Assembly (NCBI RefSeq): GCF_001816165.1
Contig: NZ_MDZC01000133.1
Span: 1-64,000, forward strand
Source: Hymenobacter glacialis
GTDB taxonomy: Bacteria > Bacteroidota > Bacteroidia > Cytophagales > Hymenobacteraceae
Length of the DNA stretch: 64,000 nt
Reading direction: 5' to 3'
Positions 43,619 through 53,070 of this stretch are shown one piece after another. The notes under the pieces are model-generated. The model was given only the letters and a program-made list of their open reading frames with translations. It was not told where the DNA came from and did not search any database. Every line of letters starts with the position of its first letter. The stretch's first letter is position 1. Made by a program: the position numbers and the translations under genes.

Positions 43619-45121
43619 ATGAACCCAGCACTCGAAACCACCCAGCTCAAGGATATAGTGGCCCACGCCAAGGAATACGGCTTCGTATTTCAGTCATCGG
43701 AAATCTACGACGGCCTGGCCGCCGTGTACGACTACGGCCCCAACGGCGTGGAGCTGAAAAACAACCTCAAGCGCCTGTGGTGGGAGTCGATGACGCAGCT
43801 GCACGACAACGTGGTGGGCATCGACGCCGCTATTTTCATGGCGCCGCAAACCTGGGAGGCCAGCGGCCACATAGCTGGTTTCAACGACCCGCTGATTGAC
43901 AACCTCGACAGCAAGAAGCGCTACCGCGCCGACGTGCTGCTCGAAGAAAAAGCCGCTGAGTATGAGAATGCCAGCGATGCTGCCCGCGGGGCCGCCCTCA
44001 CCGCCGAGATGGGCCGCCTGCTCACGGCCAACGACCTGGCCGGCGTGCGCCAGCTCATCCTCAACGAGAAAATTCTGTGCCCCGTGTCCAAGACCGGCAA
44101 CTGGACCGAAGTGCGCCAGTTCAACCTGATGTTCTCGACCCAGGGCTCGGCCGTGGATTCGGACGCGCCGCCCGTGTACCTGCGCCCCGAAACGGCCCAA
44201 GGCATTTTCGTGAACTTCCTGAACGTGCAGAAATCGGCCCGCATGAAGGTGCCGTTCGGCATAGCCCAGATTGGCAAAGCGTTCCGGAATGAGATTGTGG
44301 CGCGGCAGTTCATTTTCCGGATGCGGGAGTTTGAGCAGATGGAGATGCAATTCTTCGTGCGCCCCGGCACCGAAGGCGAGTGGTACGACACCTGGAAGGC
44401 GGCCCGCCGCAAGTTCCACGAGGCGCTGGGCCTGCCCGCCGCCAAGCTGCGCTTCCACGACCACGACAAGCTGGCCCACTATGCCAAGGCCGCCGTGGAC
44501 ATTGAGTACGAATTCCCCTTCGGCTTCAAGGAAATGGAGGGCATTCACTCGCGCGGCGACTTCGACCTGACCCAGCACCAGGCGCTGTCGAAAAAGAAGC
44601 AGCAGTACTTCGACGCCGACATTGACCCCGCCACCGGCAAGGCCTACGGCAACTACGTGCCCTTCGTGGTGGAAACTTCGGTGGGCGCCGACCGCCTGTT
44701 TCTGGCCACGCTCTGCAATGCTTACGAGGAGGAAACCATTACGGAAGGGGAGGGCGATGCCCAAACCACCAAAACCCGCACCGTGCTGCGGCTGCACCCC
44801 GCCGTGGCCCCGGTGAAGGCGGCCATTTTCCCGCTGGTGCGCAAAGACGGCATGCCCGAGAAGGCCCAGGAAATATTCAATGCCCTGAAGTTCGACTTCC
44901 GCCTTGTGCTGGAGGAGCGCGACGCCATCGGCAAGCGCTACACCCGCCAGGACCTCATCGGCACGCCCTTCTGCATTGTGGTAGACGGCCAGACCCTGGA
45001 AGACAACACCGTGACCGTGCGCCACCGCGACTCCCGCGAGCAAACTCGCATGCCGATTTCGGAGCTGAAGAGCTACATCGGCGAGGCCGTGAGCTTCAAG
45101 CGGATTTTTGAGCAACTGTAG
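43619..45121 (+). CDS. glyQS: Glycine--tRNA ligase, alpha2 (single-chain) type
   Basis: The 500-residue class II synthetase has the family N terminus YGFVFQSSEIYDGLAAVYDY, motif 2 around IGKAFRNEIVARQFIFRMRE, and motif 3 with the ATP site (VVETSVGADRLFLATL). The C-terminal anticodon-binding domain begins near APVKAAIFPLV. This is the homodimeric type found in Bacteroidota, rather than the alpha2-beta2 enzyme. The start at 43619 fits the family; the longer frame is antisense to a hairpin. The big minus-strand frame is a shadow. Confidence 0.95.
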   Translation: MNPALETTQLKDIVAHAKEYGFVFQSSEIYDGLAAVYDYGPNGVELKNNLKRLWWESMTQLHDNVVGIDAAIFMAPQTWEASGHIAGFNDPLIDNLDSKKRYRADVLLEEKAAEYENASDAARGAALTAEMGRLLTANDLAGVRQLILNEKILCPVSKTGNWTEVRQFNLMFSTQGSAVDSDAPPVYLRPETAQGIFVNFLNVQKSARMKVPFGIAQIGKAFRNEIVARQFIFRMREFEQMEMQFFVRPGTEGEWYDTWKAARRKFHEALGLPAAKLRFHDHDKLAHYAKAAVDIEYEFPFGFKEMEGIHSRGDFDLTQHQALSKKKQQYFDADIDPATGKAYGNYVPFVVETSVGADRLFLATLCNAYEEETITEGEGDAQTTKTRTVLRLHPAVAPVKAAIFPLVRKDGMPEKAQEIFNALKFDFRLVLEERDAIGKRYTRQDLIGTPFCIVVDGQTLEDNTVTVRHRDSREQTRMPISELKSYIGEAVSFKRIFEQL

Positions 45122-45138
45122 AAAGTTGACCGGCGCAC

Positions 45139-45341
45139 GCGGAAACCTCACGAGACCCTTGTGGGGCAGGCCCCTCTCCAAAAGAGAGGGGAGCCTAATG
45201 AATCTTGCGGTAGCCTTTATCAAAGCCCCAACTCAATCCAGAGTTGGGGCTTTTTGGTGATTATAACATCGCATTCTGGAAATTTTGGGTGACGTCAGGC
45301 TCCCCTCTCTTTTGGAGAGGGGCCGGGGGTGAGGTTCCCGC
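45139..45341. repeat. Family B inverted repeat, copy 1, enclosing a terminator
   Basis: The arms end in GGCCCCTCTCCAAAAGAGAG-type sequence followed by GGAGCCT, with the complement on the other side (AGGCTCCCCTCTCTTTTGGA). The outer words CGCGG-AACCTCA / TGAGGTT-CCCGCG also match. The left arm carries a segment (cacgagacccttgtggggcagg) that breaks its symmetry. A terminator lies in the centre. Confidence 0.85.
45222..45255. terminator. Terminator of glyQS inside family B copy 1
   Basis: AAAGCCCCAACTC / GAGTTGGGGCTTT with loop AATCCA and a T-run. The loop and closing stem (CTCAATCCAGAG) are the same as in the terminator at 59164. Confidence 0.88.
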
Positions 45342-45356
45342 GTCAGGCCCTTAATG

Positions 45357-45364
45357 TAACTTTG
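45357..45364 (+). promoter_or_regulatory. -7 promoter element of the MMPL exporter gene
   Basis: TAACTTTG is an exact match, 17 bases before the ATG at 45382. Confidence 0.55.
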
Positions 45365-45381
45365 CCTTTTTGCAGGGTTTT

Positions 45382-47826
45382 ATGTGGGAGCGTCTCGCTT
45401 ATTTCATCATCCGGTTTCGTCTGTCGCTGATTGCGGTGTTGGCCGTTATCACCGTGTTCATGGCCTGGAAAGCCAAGGATGTGGAGATGACCTACGACTT
45501 TGCCCAGGTGGTGAGTCCGAACGACCCGGACATGATTTATTTCCAGGACTTTAAGAAGACTTTTGGGGAAGACGGCAACGTGCTGGTGCTGGGCCTGCAG
45601 GACAGCTCCGTGTACAAGCTGGGCAACTTTAATGAGTTCCGTCGCCTCACCGATACTCTTGCCCGAATAGAAGGCGTGAACGGCGTGCTTAGCGTGAGCA
45701 AGCTGCTGAACATCAGCAAAGACACGGCTACCAACAGCTTCCGGGCCACGCCCATTTTTGGCACCGCGCCCCGCACCCAAGCTGAACTGGATAGCCTGAT
45801 GCGGGTGGTGAACAGCGTGGAATTCTACAAGGGCCAGCTCATCAGCCCCGTCACCGGGGCCACGCTGCTGGCCCTCACCATGGACCCGAAGTACCTGAAT
45901 TCGTCGCGCCGGCAGGCGGTGATGAACAACATTCTGGGCTTCTCCACGCAGTTTGAGAAGAAGACGGGCATCAAGCTACACTACGCCGGCCTGCCCTACG
46001 TGCGCTCCACCATGACGAGCAAGGTGGCCTCGGAAATGAAGTTTTTCACCATTCTGGCCATGGTGGTCACGGGGCTCACGCTGCTGGTGTTCTTCCGAAC
46101 GTGGTCGGCGGTGGTGTTTCCGCTCATTGTGGTGGGCGTCACGGTGGTATGGTGCATAGGCTCCATTGTGCTGCTGGGCTTCAAAATAAACCTACTTACG
46201 GGGCTGATTCCCAGTATTATCGTCGTTATCGGTATACCGAACTGCACCTACCTGCTGAGCCGCTACCACTACGACTACCGAAAATCGGGCAACCAGATGC
46301 TGGCCATGACGCGGGTAATCCGCAAAATTGGCCTCGTCACGCTCATGAACAACACGACCACGGCCGTGGGCTTCATCGTGTTTGCCTTCACCGATATTGC
46401 CATTCTTTACCAGTTCGGGCTGGTGGCCACGGTCAATATTTTCGCGGCCTTCGTCATCAGCTTCATTCTGATTCCGGCCGTGTTCAGCATGTTGCCGCCT
46501 CCCACGCCCAAGCAGCTGGAGCACCTCGACGCCAAGCCGCTCACCAAGCTGCTGGAGTTTTTCGACCACCTTGTGCTCGACCGACGGCCCACCGTGTACG
46601 TGGCGGCATTGGTGCTGATTGCGGGCGCGGCCTTCGGCATTTCGCGCATCGAATCCGTGTCGTATATGGTGGACGACCTGCCCAAGAAAAGCTCCGTTAA
46701 TGCCGATTTGGCCTTCTTCGAAAGTCACTTCAACGGCGTGATGCCGCTGGAATTTGAAGTCGATACCCACAAAAAGCGCGGCCTGCTGAAGCTCAAGAAC
46801 CTGGAAAAAATCGACCAGTTCGAGAAGTTTCTGCGGACGCAGCCGGAACTGTCGCCGCCCGTCAGCCTGGTTACCTTCCTCAAGGCCAGCACGCAGGCTT
46901 TTTACAACGGCGACCCCCAGTTTTTCCGGCTGCCCGATAATTCGGAGCGGCCTTTTATCCTCACTGCCCTGGCCAACTCCAAGGGCGCCGGCAACGAGGC
47001 GGGCATGAACAGCAAGCTCCTGCGCTCCTTCGCCGACAGCACTGGCCAGAAGGCCCGCATCAGTTTGAAAATCGCCGATATCGGCTCGCAAAACCTCGAT
47101 TCGCTGATGAACAAGCGCATCCTGCCCGAGATGAACCGCATTTTCAAGGGTTCGGGCATGGACATCCGGCCCACCGGCACCACCATCATCTTCACCAAGG
47201 GCAACGAGTACATCATACACACGCTGCGCGAAAGCCTGTTTCTGGCCTTTGGGCTGGTGGGCCTGGTAGTGCTCATCCTGTTCCGCTCGGCCCGCACGGT
47301 GCTGTTTGCCCTGATACCGAATGCCGTGACGCTGGTGCTCACGGCCGGCATCATGGGCTTTTTCAACATCCCGCTCAAGCCCAGCACGGCCCTGATTTTC
47401 GTGATTGCGCTGGGCATCGACGGCGACAACTCCATTCACCTGTTGGCCAAGTTCCGGCAGGAAATGGCCCTCAACGGCAACCGCGTGCGCGAAGCCGTGT
47501 CGGTGACACTGAGCGAGGCCGGCACCAGCATGATTTACACCAGCATCGTGCTGTTTGTGGGCTTCAGCATCTTCGCTTTCAGTGAGTTCGGGGGCACCAA
47601 GGCACTGGGATTGTTAATGTCGGCGTCGTTGTTAATCACCAACTTCTCCAACCTGATTTTGCTGCCCGCCATGCTCATCACCTTCGACCACGGCAAAGGC
47701 AACCTGATTGACAACAACGCGTTGATTCGCCACTACGACGAGTCGTACCACGAAGAAGACGACGATGCCGAACTGAACCTGGCCCGCATGAGAAAGGAAG
47801 GCGACGTAGGCACGTATGAGATTTAA
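45382..47826 (+). CDS. MMPL/RND-superfamily exporter
   Basis: The 814-residue protein is built as two repeats, each with one membrane helix, a large periplasmic domain and a bundle of five helices. The first helix is at about residues 14-30. The first bundle is about 215-375 (IPSIIVVIGIPNCTYLLSRY) and the second about 615-775 (ALIFVIALGIDGDNSIHLLA). The MMPL-type acidic residues in the fourth-helix region are seen as GIDGDN in the second repeat only. It should use the proton gradient to move lipids or hydrophobic molecules. There is no fusion-protein or TolC partner nearby. The ATG at 45382 is preferred to an upstream TTG. Confidence 0.88.
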   Translation: MWERLAYFIIRFRLSLIAVLAVITVFMAWKAKDVEMTYDFAQVVSPNDPDMIYFQDFKKTFGEDGNVLVLGLQDSSVYKLGNFNEFRRLTDTLARIEGVNGVLSVSKLLNISKDTATNSFRATPIFGTAPRTQAELDSLMRVVNSVEFYKGQLISPVTGATLLALTMDPKYLNSSRRQAVMNNILGFSTQFEKKTGIKLHYAGLPYVRSTMTSKVASEMKFFTILAMVVTGLTLLVFFRTWSAVVFPLIVVGVTVVWCIGSIVLLGFKINLLTGLIPSIIVVIGIPNCTYLLSRYHYDYRKSGNQMLAMTRVIRKIGLVTLMNNTTTAVGFIVFAFTDIAILYQFGLVATVNIFAAFVISFILIPAVFSMLPPPTPKQLEHLDAKPLTKLLEFFDHLVLDRRPTVYVAALVLIAGAAFGISRIESVSYMVDDLPKKSSVNADLAFFESHFNGVMPLEFEVDTHKKRGLLKLKNLEKIDQFEKFLRTQPELSPPVSLVTFLKASTQAFYNGDPQFFRLPDNSERPFILTALANSKGAGNEAGMNSKLLRSFADSTGQKARISLKIADIGSQNLDSLMNKRILPEMNRIFKGSGMDIRPTGTTIIFTKGNEYIIHTLRESLFLAFGLVGLVVLILFRSARTVLFALIPNAVTLVLTAGIMGFFNIPLKPSTALIFVIALGIDGDNSIHLLAKFRQEMALNGNRVREAVSVTLSEAGTSMIYTSIVLFVGFSIFAFSEFGGTKALGLLMSASLLITNFSNLILLPAMLITFDHGKGNLIDNNALIRHYDESYHEEDDDAELNLARMRKEGDVGTYEI

Positions 47827-47875
47827 GAATTAACACACAGCATGACGTGCTAAAGAATTGATAACAACCCAATTC

Positions 47876-50800
47876 ATGAAATACCCCGAATACAAGCAGC
47901 CGCTCAACTACGGCCAGCTCGGCGAGGACATCCTCGCCTGGTGGAAGGAGCACGGCATTTTTGAAAAGAGCGTAAGCAGCCGCGAAGGCCAGCCCACGTT
48001 CGTGTTTTACGAAGGCCCGCCTTCCGCCAACGGCGCACCCGGCATCCACCACGTGATGGCGCGCACAGTGAAGGACATTTTCTGCCGCTACCAGACGCTG
48101 CTGGGCAAGCAGGTGCCCCGCAAGGGCGGCTGGGATACCCACGGCCTGCCCATCGAGCTGCAGGTGGAGAAGGAGCTGGGCATCACGAAGGAGGACATCG
48201 GCCACAAAATCAGCATCGCCGACTACAACCAGCGTTGCAAGGAAACCGTGATGCGCTTCAAGGCGCAGTGGGACGACCTGACCGAGAAAATGGGCTACTG
48301 GGTCGACCTCGACGACCCCTACGTGACCTTCGAGCCGGAGTACATCGAGAGCTGCTGGGCGCTGCTCAAGAAGCTCTATGACAAAGGTTTGCTCTACAAA
48401 GGCTACACCATCCAGCCCTATTCGCCGGCGGCCGGCACCGGCCTCTCGTCGCACGAGCTGAACCAGCCCGGCACCTACAAGGACGTGAAGGACACGACCG
48501 TTGTGGCGCAGTTCAAGGTGAAGCATGGCGAAGCTGCTGAGAAGCTTTTTGCCGCTGCTGGTGCTGATGCGAACGTGTACATCCTGGCCTGGACGACCAC
48601 GCCGTGGACGCTGCCCGCTAACACGGGCTTGGCAGTGGGTAAGAACATTCAATACCAACTCATCAGCACGTTCAATCCCTATACTTTTGAGCCAATTCAT
48701 GTAGTACTGGCTAAGTCACTTGTGGGCCGATATTTTCTGGAAAAGGAAAAGGTTGGCAAGTTTATCATGCCTGCTGATTTCCTTTCAGGCAACTATAAAA
48801 AAGCATTGACTTGGAGTGTGGAAGGCGAATTCACCGGTGCTGACCTCATCGACATCAAGTACGAGCGCCTGTTTGATTTCACGCCGTTTGAAGGAGAGGA
48901 GCGGGCTTTCCGCGTCATCAATGGCGACTTCGTAACCACGGAGGACGGCACTGGCATCGTGCACATCTCGCCCACGTTTGGCGCCGATGACTTCCGGGCC
49001 GCGCAGCTGGCGGATATCCCGGCGCTGATGGTGCCGGATGCCGAAGGCACGCTTGGCCCCATCGTGGACCGGACGGGCCGCTACGTGCCCCAAATGGGCG
49101 AGTTTGCGGGCCGCTGGGTGAAAAACTACGACGGCCACGACGAGACCGGGGCAGACTACAAGACGCTGGACGAGAGCATCGTAATCAAGATGAAGGGCGA
49201 CGGCACGGCCTTCAAAGTGGAGAAGTACGAGCACACCTACCCGCACTGCTGGCGCACCGACAAGCCCGTGCTCTACTACCCGCTCGATTCCTGGTTCATC
49301 AAGACCACGGCGGTGAAGGACCGGCTCATCGAGCTCAACAAAACCATCAACTGGAAGCCCGAAAGCACCGGCACCGGCCGCTTCGGCAACTGGCTGGAGA
49401 ACCTAGTAGACTGGAACCTGAGCCGCTCGCGCTACTGGGGCACCCCGCTGCCCATCTGGCGCAGCCAGGACCGCACCGAGGAAATCTGCATCGGCAGCAT
49501 CGCGCAGCTAAAGGCGGAGATTGACAAGGCCGTAGCGGCCGAAGTCATGACCCACAACCCCTACGCCAACGGCGAAAAAGTAGACCTGCACCGCCCCTAC
49601 GTCGACGATATTTTCCTCGTCAGCCCCACCGGCCAGCCCCTGTACCGCGAGGCCGACCTCATCGACGTGTGGTTTGATTCCGGGGCCGTGCCCTACGCGC
49701 AGTGGCACTACCCAATTGAAAACGCCGACGTTTTTGCCAAGAATTTCCCCGCCGATTTCATCGCCGAAGGCGTAGACCAGACGCGCGGCTGGTTCTTCAC
49801 GCTGCACGCGCTGGCCGTGATGCTGGAAGACTCTGTGGCCTTCAAAAACGTGATTGCCAACGGCCTCGTGCTGGCCAAAGACGGCCAGAAGATGAGCAAG
49901 CGCCTCGGCAATGCCGTGGACCCGTTTGCCACCATCAAGCAGTTCGGCCCCGATGCCACCCGCTGGTACCTTATCGCCAACGCACCACCGTGGGACAACC
50001 TCAAGTTTGACCCCGCCGGCGTGACCGAAGTGCAGCGCCGCTTCTTCGGCACGCTCTTCAATACGTACTCATTCTATGCGCTTTACGCGAATTTGGATGA
50101 GTTTCAGACCCGCGAATTTGACCGGATTCCGCTGGCCGATTTGAGCGAGCTTGACCGCTGGATTCTCAGCAAGCTGCAGTCGCTGATTGTGGAAGCGCGC
50201 GGTCACCTCGATAATTACGACCCCACGAAGGCCGCCCGCGCCATCCAGGATTTCGTGACCGACCAGCTCTCGAACTGGTACGTGCGCCTCTCGCGCCGCC
50301 GCTTCTGGAAGGGCGAAATGACCGCCGACAAGCAGGCCGCCTTCGAAACCCTGCAGCAATGCTTGGTGGTGGTGGCCCAGCTGATGTCGCCTATCGCGCC
50401 CTTCTTCGCCGAGTGGCTGTATAAGAACATGACCGACGGCATGCGCGCCGAGGCCGTGGCCAAAAACACGCCCCTGGCCCCGGAATCAGTGCATTTGACG
50501 CTGCTGGTGGAAGCCGAAACCAACCTCATCGACCTCAAGCTGGAGGAGCGGATGGAGTTGGCCCAGCGCATCAGCTCGCTGGCCCACTCGCTGCGCAAAA
50601 AGTCGGTGCTGAAGGTGCGCCAGCCCCTCCAGCGCATCCTAGTGCCAGTGCTGAACGACACGACCAAGGAGCAAGTCGGCCTCGTGGAGGACCTGATTTG
50701 TGCCGAAATCAACGTGAAGCACATCGAATTCCTCGATGACGAGAGCGAAAGCGGCGTGCTGGTAAAATCGGTGAAGCCCAATTTCAAGCGCCTCGGCCAG

Positions 50801-51292
50801 CAATACGGTCCGCGCCTGAAGGCCGTGGGTGCCCGCATTCAGGCCATGACGGCCGCCGAAATCTCCACGCTGGAGAAGGAGGGAAGCCTCGCCGTGGAAG
50901 TGGATGGCCAACCCATCACGCTGGCGCCCGACGACGTGGAAATCCGCACCGACGACCTGCCTGGCTGGCTCGTGGCTACCGATGGCCCCCTCACCGTGGC
51001 CCTCGACGTGACCCTGACCGACGCGCTGCGCCAGGAAGGCCTCGCCCGCGAGCTGGTGAACCGCCTCCAGAACCTACGCAAAGACTCGGGCCTGGAAGTG
51101 CAGGACAAAATCCGCGTCACGCTGGCCGACCAGCAGCCTGAGCTAACGGCCGCCGTGGCCGCCTTCGGCGACTACATCCGCACCGAAACGCAGGCCCTCG
51201 CCCTCACCTTCGCCGCCGACGTGAATGGTGGCTCGGTGCTTGAATTCGACGAATACTCGGTGCCGGTTCTGTTGGAGGTCGCAACTGCCTGA
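47876..51292 (+). CDS. ileS: Isoleucine--tRNA ligase, IleRS2-like with GIHH in place of HIGH
   Basis: The 1138-residue class I synthetase has the HIGH-motif region PPSANGAPGIHHVMAR, so residues 56-59 read GIHH: the first and third residues of HIGH are exchanged. The KMSKR loop is DGQKMSKRLGN (K672-R676). The editing domain contains the TTPWTLPANTGLAV segment, and the C-terminal anticodon-binding part is the long eukaryote-like form. The GPP-ANG-PGIHH pattern is that of IleRS2 enzymes, the group associated with mupirocin resistance. A hairpin (51301-51332) follows. No second ileS is in the window. Confidence 0.93.
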   Translation: MKYPEYKQPLNYGQLGEDILAWWKEHGIFEKSVSSREGQPTFVFYEGPPSANGAPGIHHVMARTVKDIFCRYQTLLGKQVPRKGGWDTHGLPIELQVEKELGITKEDIGHKISIADYNQRCKETVMRFKAQWDDLTEKMGYWVDLDDPYVTFEPEYIESCWALLKKLYDKGLLYKGYTIQPYSPAAGTGLSSHELNQPGTYKDVKDTTVVAQFKVKHGEAAEKLFAAAGADANVYILAWTTTPWTLPANTGLAVGKNIQYQLISTFNPYTFEPIHVVLAKSLVGRYFLEKEKVGKFIMPADFLSGNYKKALTWSVEGEFTGADLIDIKYERLFDFTPFEGEERAFRVINGDFVTTEDGTGIVHISPTFGADDFRAAQLADIPALMVPDAEGTLGPIVDRTGRYVPQMGEFAGRWVKNYDGHDETGADYKTLDESIVIKMKGDGTAFKVEKYEHTYPHCWRTDKPVLYYPLDSWFIKTTAVKDRLIELNKTINWKPESTGTGRFGNWLENLVDWNLSRSRYWGTPLPIWRSQDRTEEICIGSIAQLKAEIDKAVAAEVMTHNPYANGEKVDLHRPYVDDIFLVSPTGQPLYREADLIDVWFDSGAVPYAQWHYPIENADVFAKNFPADFIAEGVDQTRGWFFTLHALAVMLEDSVAFKNVIANGLVLAKDGQKMSKRLGNAVDPFATIKQFGPDATRWYLIANAPPWDNLKFDPAGVTEVQRRFFGTLFNTYSFYALYANLDEFQTREFDRIPLADLSELDRWILSKLQSLIVEARGHLDNYDPTKAARAIQDFVTDQLSNWYVRLSRRRFWKGEMTADKQAAFETLQQCLVVVAQLMSPIAPFFAEWLYKNMTDGMRAEAVAKNTPLAPESVHLTLLVEAETNLIDLKLEERMELAQRISSLAHSLRKKSVLKVRQPLQRILVPVLNDTTKEQVGLVEDLICAEINVKHIEFLDDESESGVLVKSVKPNFKRLGQQYGPRLKAVGARIQAMTAAEISTLEKEGSLAVEVDGQPITLAPDDVEIRTDDLPGWLVATDGPLTVALDVTLTDALRQEGLARELVNRLQNLRKDSGLEVQDKIRVTLADQQPELTAAVAAFGDYIRTETQALALTFAADVNGGSVLEFDEYSVPVLLEVATA

Positions 51293-51300
51293 TGCTGAAC

Positions 51301-51332
51301 GACTCGCTGGGGGTGAAAATTCCCAGCGAGTC
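51301..51332 (+). terminator. Hairpin terminator of ileS
   Basis: GACTCGCTGGG / CCCAGCGAGTC with a 10-base loop lies 8 bases after the ileS stop. It has no T-run, so its role as a terminator is uncertain. Confidence 0.5.
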
Positions 51333-51440
51333 CTCGGTCGCACAAACACTCAATAAGCTCGTCTTTGGTGGTCTAAAACCACAGACAGTCAGTTATAAAA
51401 GGTATAAAAAGATGGTAATAACACAGTCCGTTGCTCCCGC

Positions 51441-51448
51441 TACTTTTG
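51441..51448 (+). promoter_or_regulatory. -7 promoter element of the first lspA
   Basis: TACTTTTG is an exact match, 11 bases before the ATG, so the leader is very short. Confidence 0.55.
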
Positions 51449-51459
51449 GCACCGCCTGA

Positions 51460-52122
51460 ATGCACCCAACTCTCTCCAATCGCCAGCAATCCGCCGCTAA
51501 ATTCTTCCTGCTGGCCCTGCTCATCATCGTCATCGACCAACTCTCGAAGTGGGCCGTGCACACCTACATGCAGCCCGGTATGGCGGGCGAAATCCCCGTT
51601 TTCGGTAACTGGTTCAAGCTGCATTACACGCTTAATCCGGGCATGGCCTTCGGGGCCGAGCTACCGGCGCCCTATGGCAAGCTGGTGCTCACGGCTTTTC
51701 GCTTGGTGGCCGTCTTTGGCCTGAGCTACTACATCATCCGCCTCTGCAAGCAGCGCGCTTCGGGCGGCTACATCGCCTGCATGGCCCTAATTCTGGGCGG
51801 GGCCGTGGGCAACCTGATTGACTCGATTTTCTACGGCATCGTCTACGATAATGCCCCTTTTGCCTCGCCCACGCGCTGGTTCTACGGCCAAGTGATTGAT
51901 ATGCTCTACGTGGACATTTACGAAGGGTTTCTGCCCCAAAACTGGCCGTTGCTGGGAGGTAAGTATGTGTCGCTCTGGCCTATATTTAATGTTGCTGATG
52001 CCTCCATTTTTGTTGGGGTAGCTTTTATTCTGCTTAATCAGAACCGTTTTTTCAAGCAGGACGAGCCGGTGGTTGCCCACCGCGAGCCACTGGTAGCTCC
52101 GGATTCGGAGAATCTGGGGTAG
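51460..52122 (+). CDS. lspA: Lipoprotein signal peptidase II, first copy
   Basis: The 220-residue protein has four membrane helices. Motifs are DQLSKWAVHTYM, NPGMAFGAELP, GGAVGNLIDSIFYG with catalytic Asp121, and FNVADASIFVGVA with catalytic Asp180. It cuts the signal peptide from lipid-modified prolipoproteins, including the many lipoproteins coded in this window. The C-terminal tail past residue 200 is hydrophilic. The next gene is a close paralogue, separated by a family B repeat. Confidence 0.95.
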   Translation: MHPTLSNRQQSAAKFFLLALLIIVIDQLSKWAVHTYMQPGMAGEIPVFGNWFKLHYTLNPGMAFGAELPAPYGKLVLTAFRLVAVFGLSYYIIRLCKQRASGGYIACMALILGGAVGNLIDSIFYGIVYDNAPFASPTRWFYGQVIDMLYVDIYEGFLPQNWPLLGGKYVSLWPIFNVADASIFVGVAFILLNQNRFFKQDEPVVAHREPLVAPDSENLG

Positions 52123-52136
52123 CTGCACACGCGTTC

Positions 52137-52304
52137 ACCTCACCCCCTGACCCCCTCTCCAAAAAAGAGGGGGCACCGGTTCGGACCAAGAGTGACAAAG
52201 AGAAAGAGCCCAGCGCATTGCGTCGGGCTCTTTTTATGTTTTAAAACTCGCAAAAGCATTTCCGGTGCCCCCTCTTTTTTGGAGAGGGGGTCAGGGGGTG
52301 AGGT
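52137..52304. repeat. Family B inverted repeat, copy 2, enclosing a terminator
   Basis: Perfect 43-bp arms are at 52137-52179 and 52262-52304 (ACCTCACCCCCTGACCCCCT ... and complement). They are identical in sequence to the arms of copy 3, which lies in a coding region at 55366. Confidence 0.93.
52203..52235 (+). terminator. Terminator of the first lspA inside family B copy 2
   Basis: AAAGAGCCC / GGGCTCTTT with a 13-base loop and a T-run, in the centre of the inverted repeat. Confidence 0.8.
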
Positions 52305-52330
52305 TGACGCGGGGGGCGACACTTCCTACC

Positions 52331-52338
52331 GTTCTTTG
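52331..52338 (+). promoter_or_regulatory. Probable -7 element of the second lspA
   Basis: GTTCTTTG within CCGTTCTTTGCA. The same 12-base word precedes the polyprenyl synthetase gene at 59650, which supports its use as a promoter element despite two mismatches. Confidence 0.35.
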
Positions 52339-52357
52339 CAGCCCCATCCCGCTTGCA

Positions 52358-53029
52358 ATGCACCCAGCCCTGACCATCCGTCCACATTCCGCCGTCAAGT
52401 TCTTCCTGCTGGCCCTGTTTATCATCGCCATCGACCAGCTCTCGAAGTGGGCTGTGCATACCTACATGGAGCCCGGTTCGGCCGGCGAAATCCCGCTTTT
52501 AGGAGAGTTTGTCAAGCTGAATTACATTTTGAATCCCGGTATGGCTTTCGGTGCGCAACTGCCCGCCCCCTACGGCAAACTGATTCTGACCGCCTTCCGC
52601 AGCGTGGCCGTGGTGGGGTTGGTGTACTACATCATTCACCTGTGCCGCCAGCGCGTGGCAGCAGGATACATCGCCTGCATGGCCCTGATTCTGGGCGGCG
52701 CGCTCGGCAACCTCATCGACTCGGTTTTCTACGGAATTATCTACGATAACGCCCCTGTAGGGTCGCCCACGCGCTGGTTCTACGGCCAGGTCATCGACAT
52801 GATTTTCGTGCCGCTGTACGTGGGGTATTTCCCCGAATCATGGCCCCTTATCGGCGGCAGCTACAGCAGCGGTTTCCCCATCTTCAACATCGCCGATTCC
52901 TCCATCTTCATCGGCGTAGCGCTGATTCTGCTCAACCAGAGCCGCTTTTTCAACGAATCGCAGCCAGTAGCCGCCCCGCACCAGGAAAGCGCGCCCTTAG
53001 TCGCTCCAGACGCTGAGAAGCTGGCGTAG
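52358..53029 (+). CDS. lspA: Lipoprotein signal peptidase II, second copy
   Basis: The 223-residue protein is clearly a duplicate of the preceding LspA: both share DQLSKWAVHTYM, NPGMAFGA and the GQVIDM segment. Asp121 (GGALGNLIDSVFYG) and Asp180 (FNIADSSIFIGVA) are kept, so it should be active. Differences concentrate in the periplasmic loop (PLYVGYFPESWPLIGGSYSS against DIYEGFLPQNWPLLGGKYVS). Tandem lspA genes could serve dosage or different substrates; extra lspA copies also occur as resistance genes to LspA inhibitors. Confidence 0.94.
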   Translation: MHPALTIRPHSAVKFFLLALFIIAIDQLSKWAVHTYMEPGSAGEIPLLGEFVKLNYILNPGMAFGAQLPAPYGKLILTAFRSVAVVGLVYYIIHLCRQRVAAGYIACMALILGGALGNLIDSVFYGIIYDNAPVGSPTRWFYGQVIDMIFVPLYVGYFPESWPLIGGSYSSGFPIFNIADSSIFIGVALILLNQSRFFNESQPVAAPHQESAPLVAPDAEKLA

Positions 53030-53070
53030 TAGGGGAGGAGCAGCGCTTCAGTTGGGCGAAGTCAGAGCTA

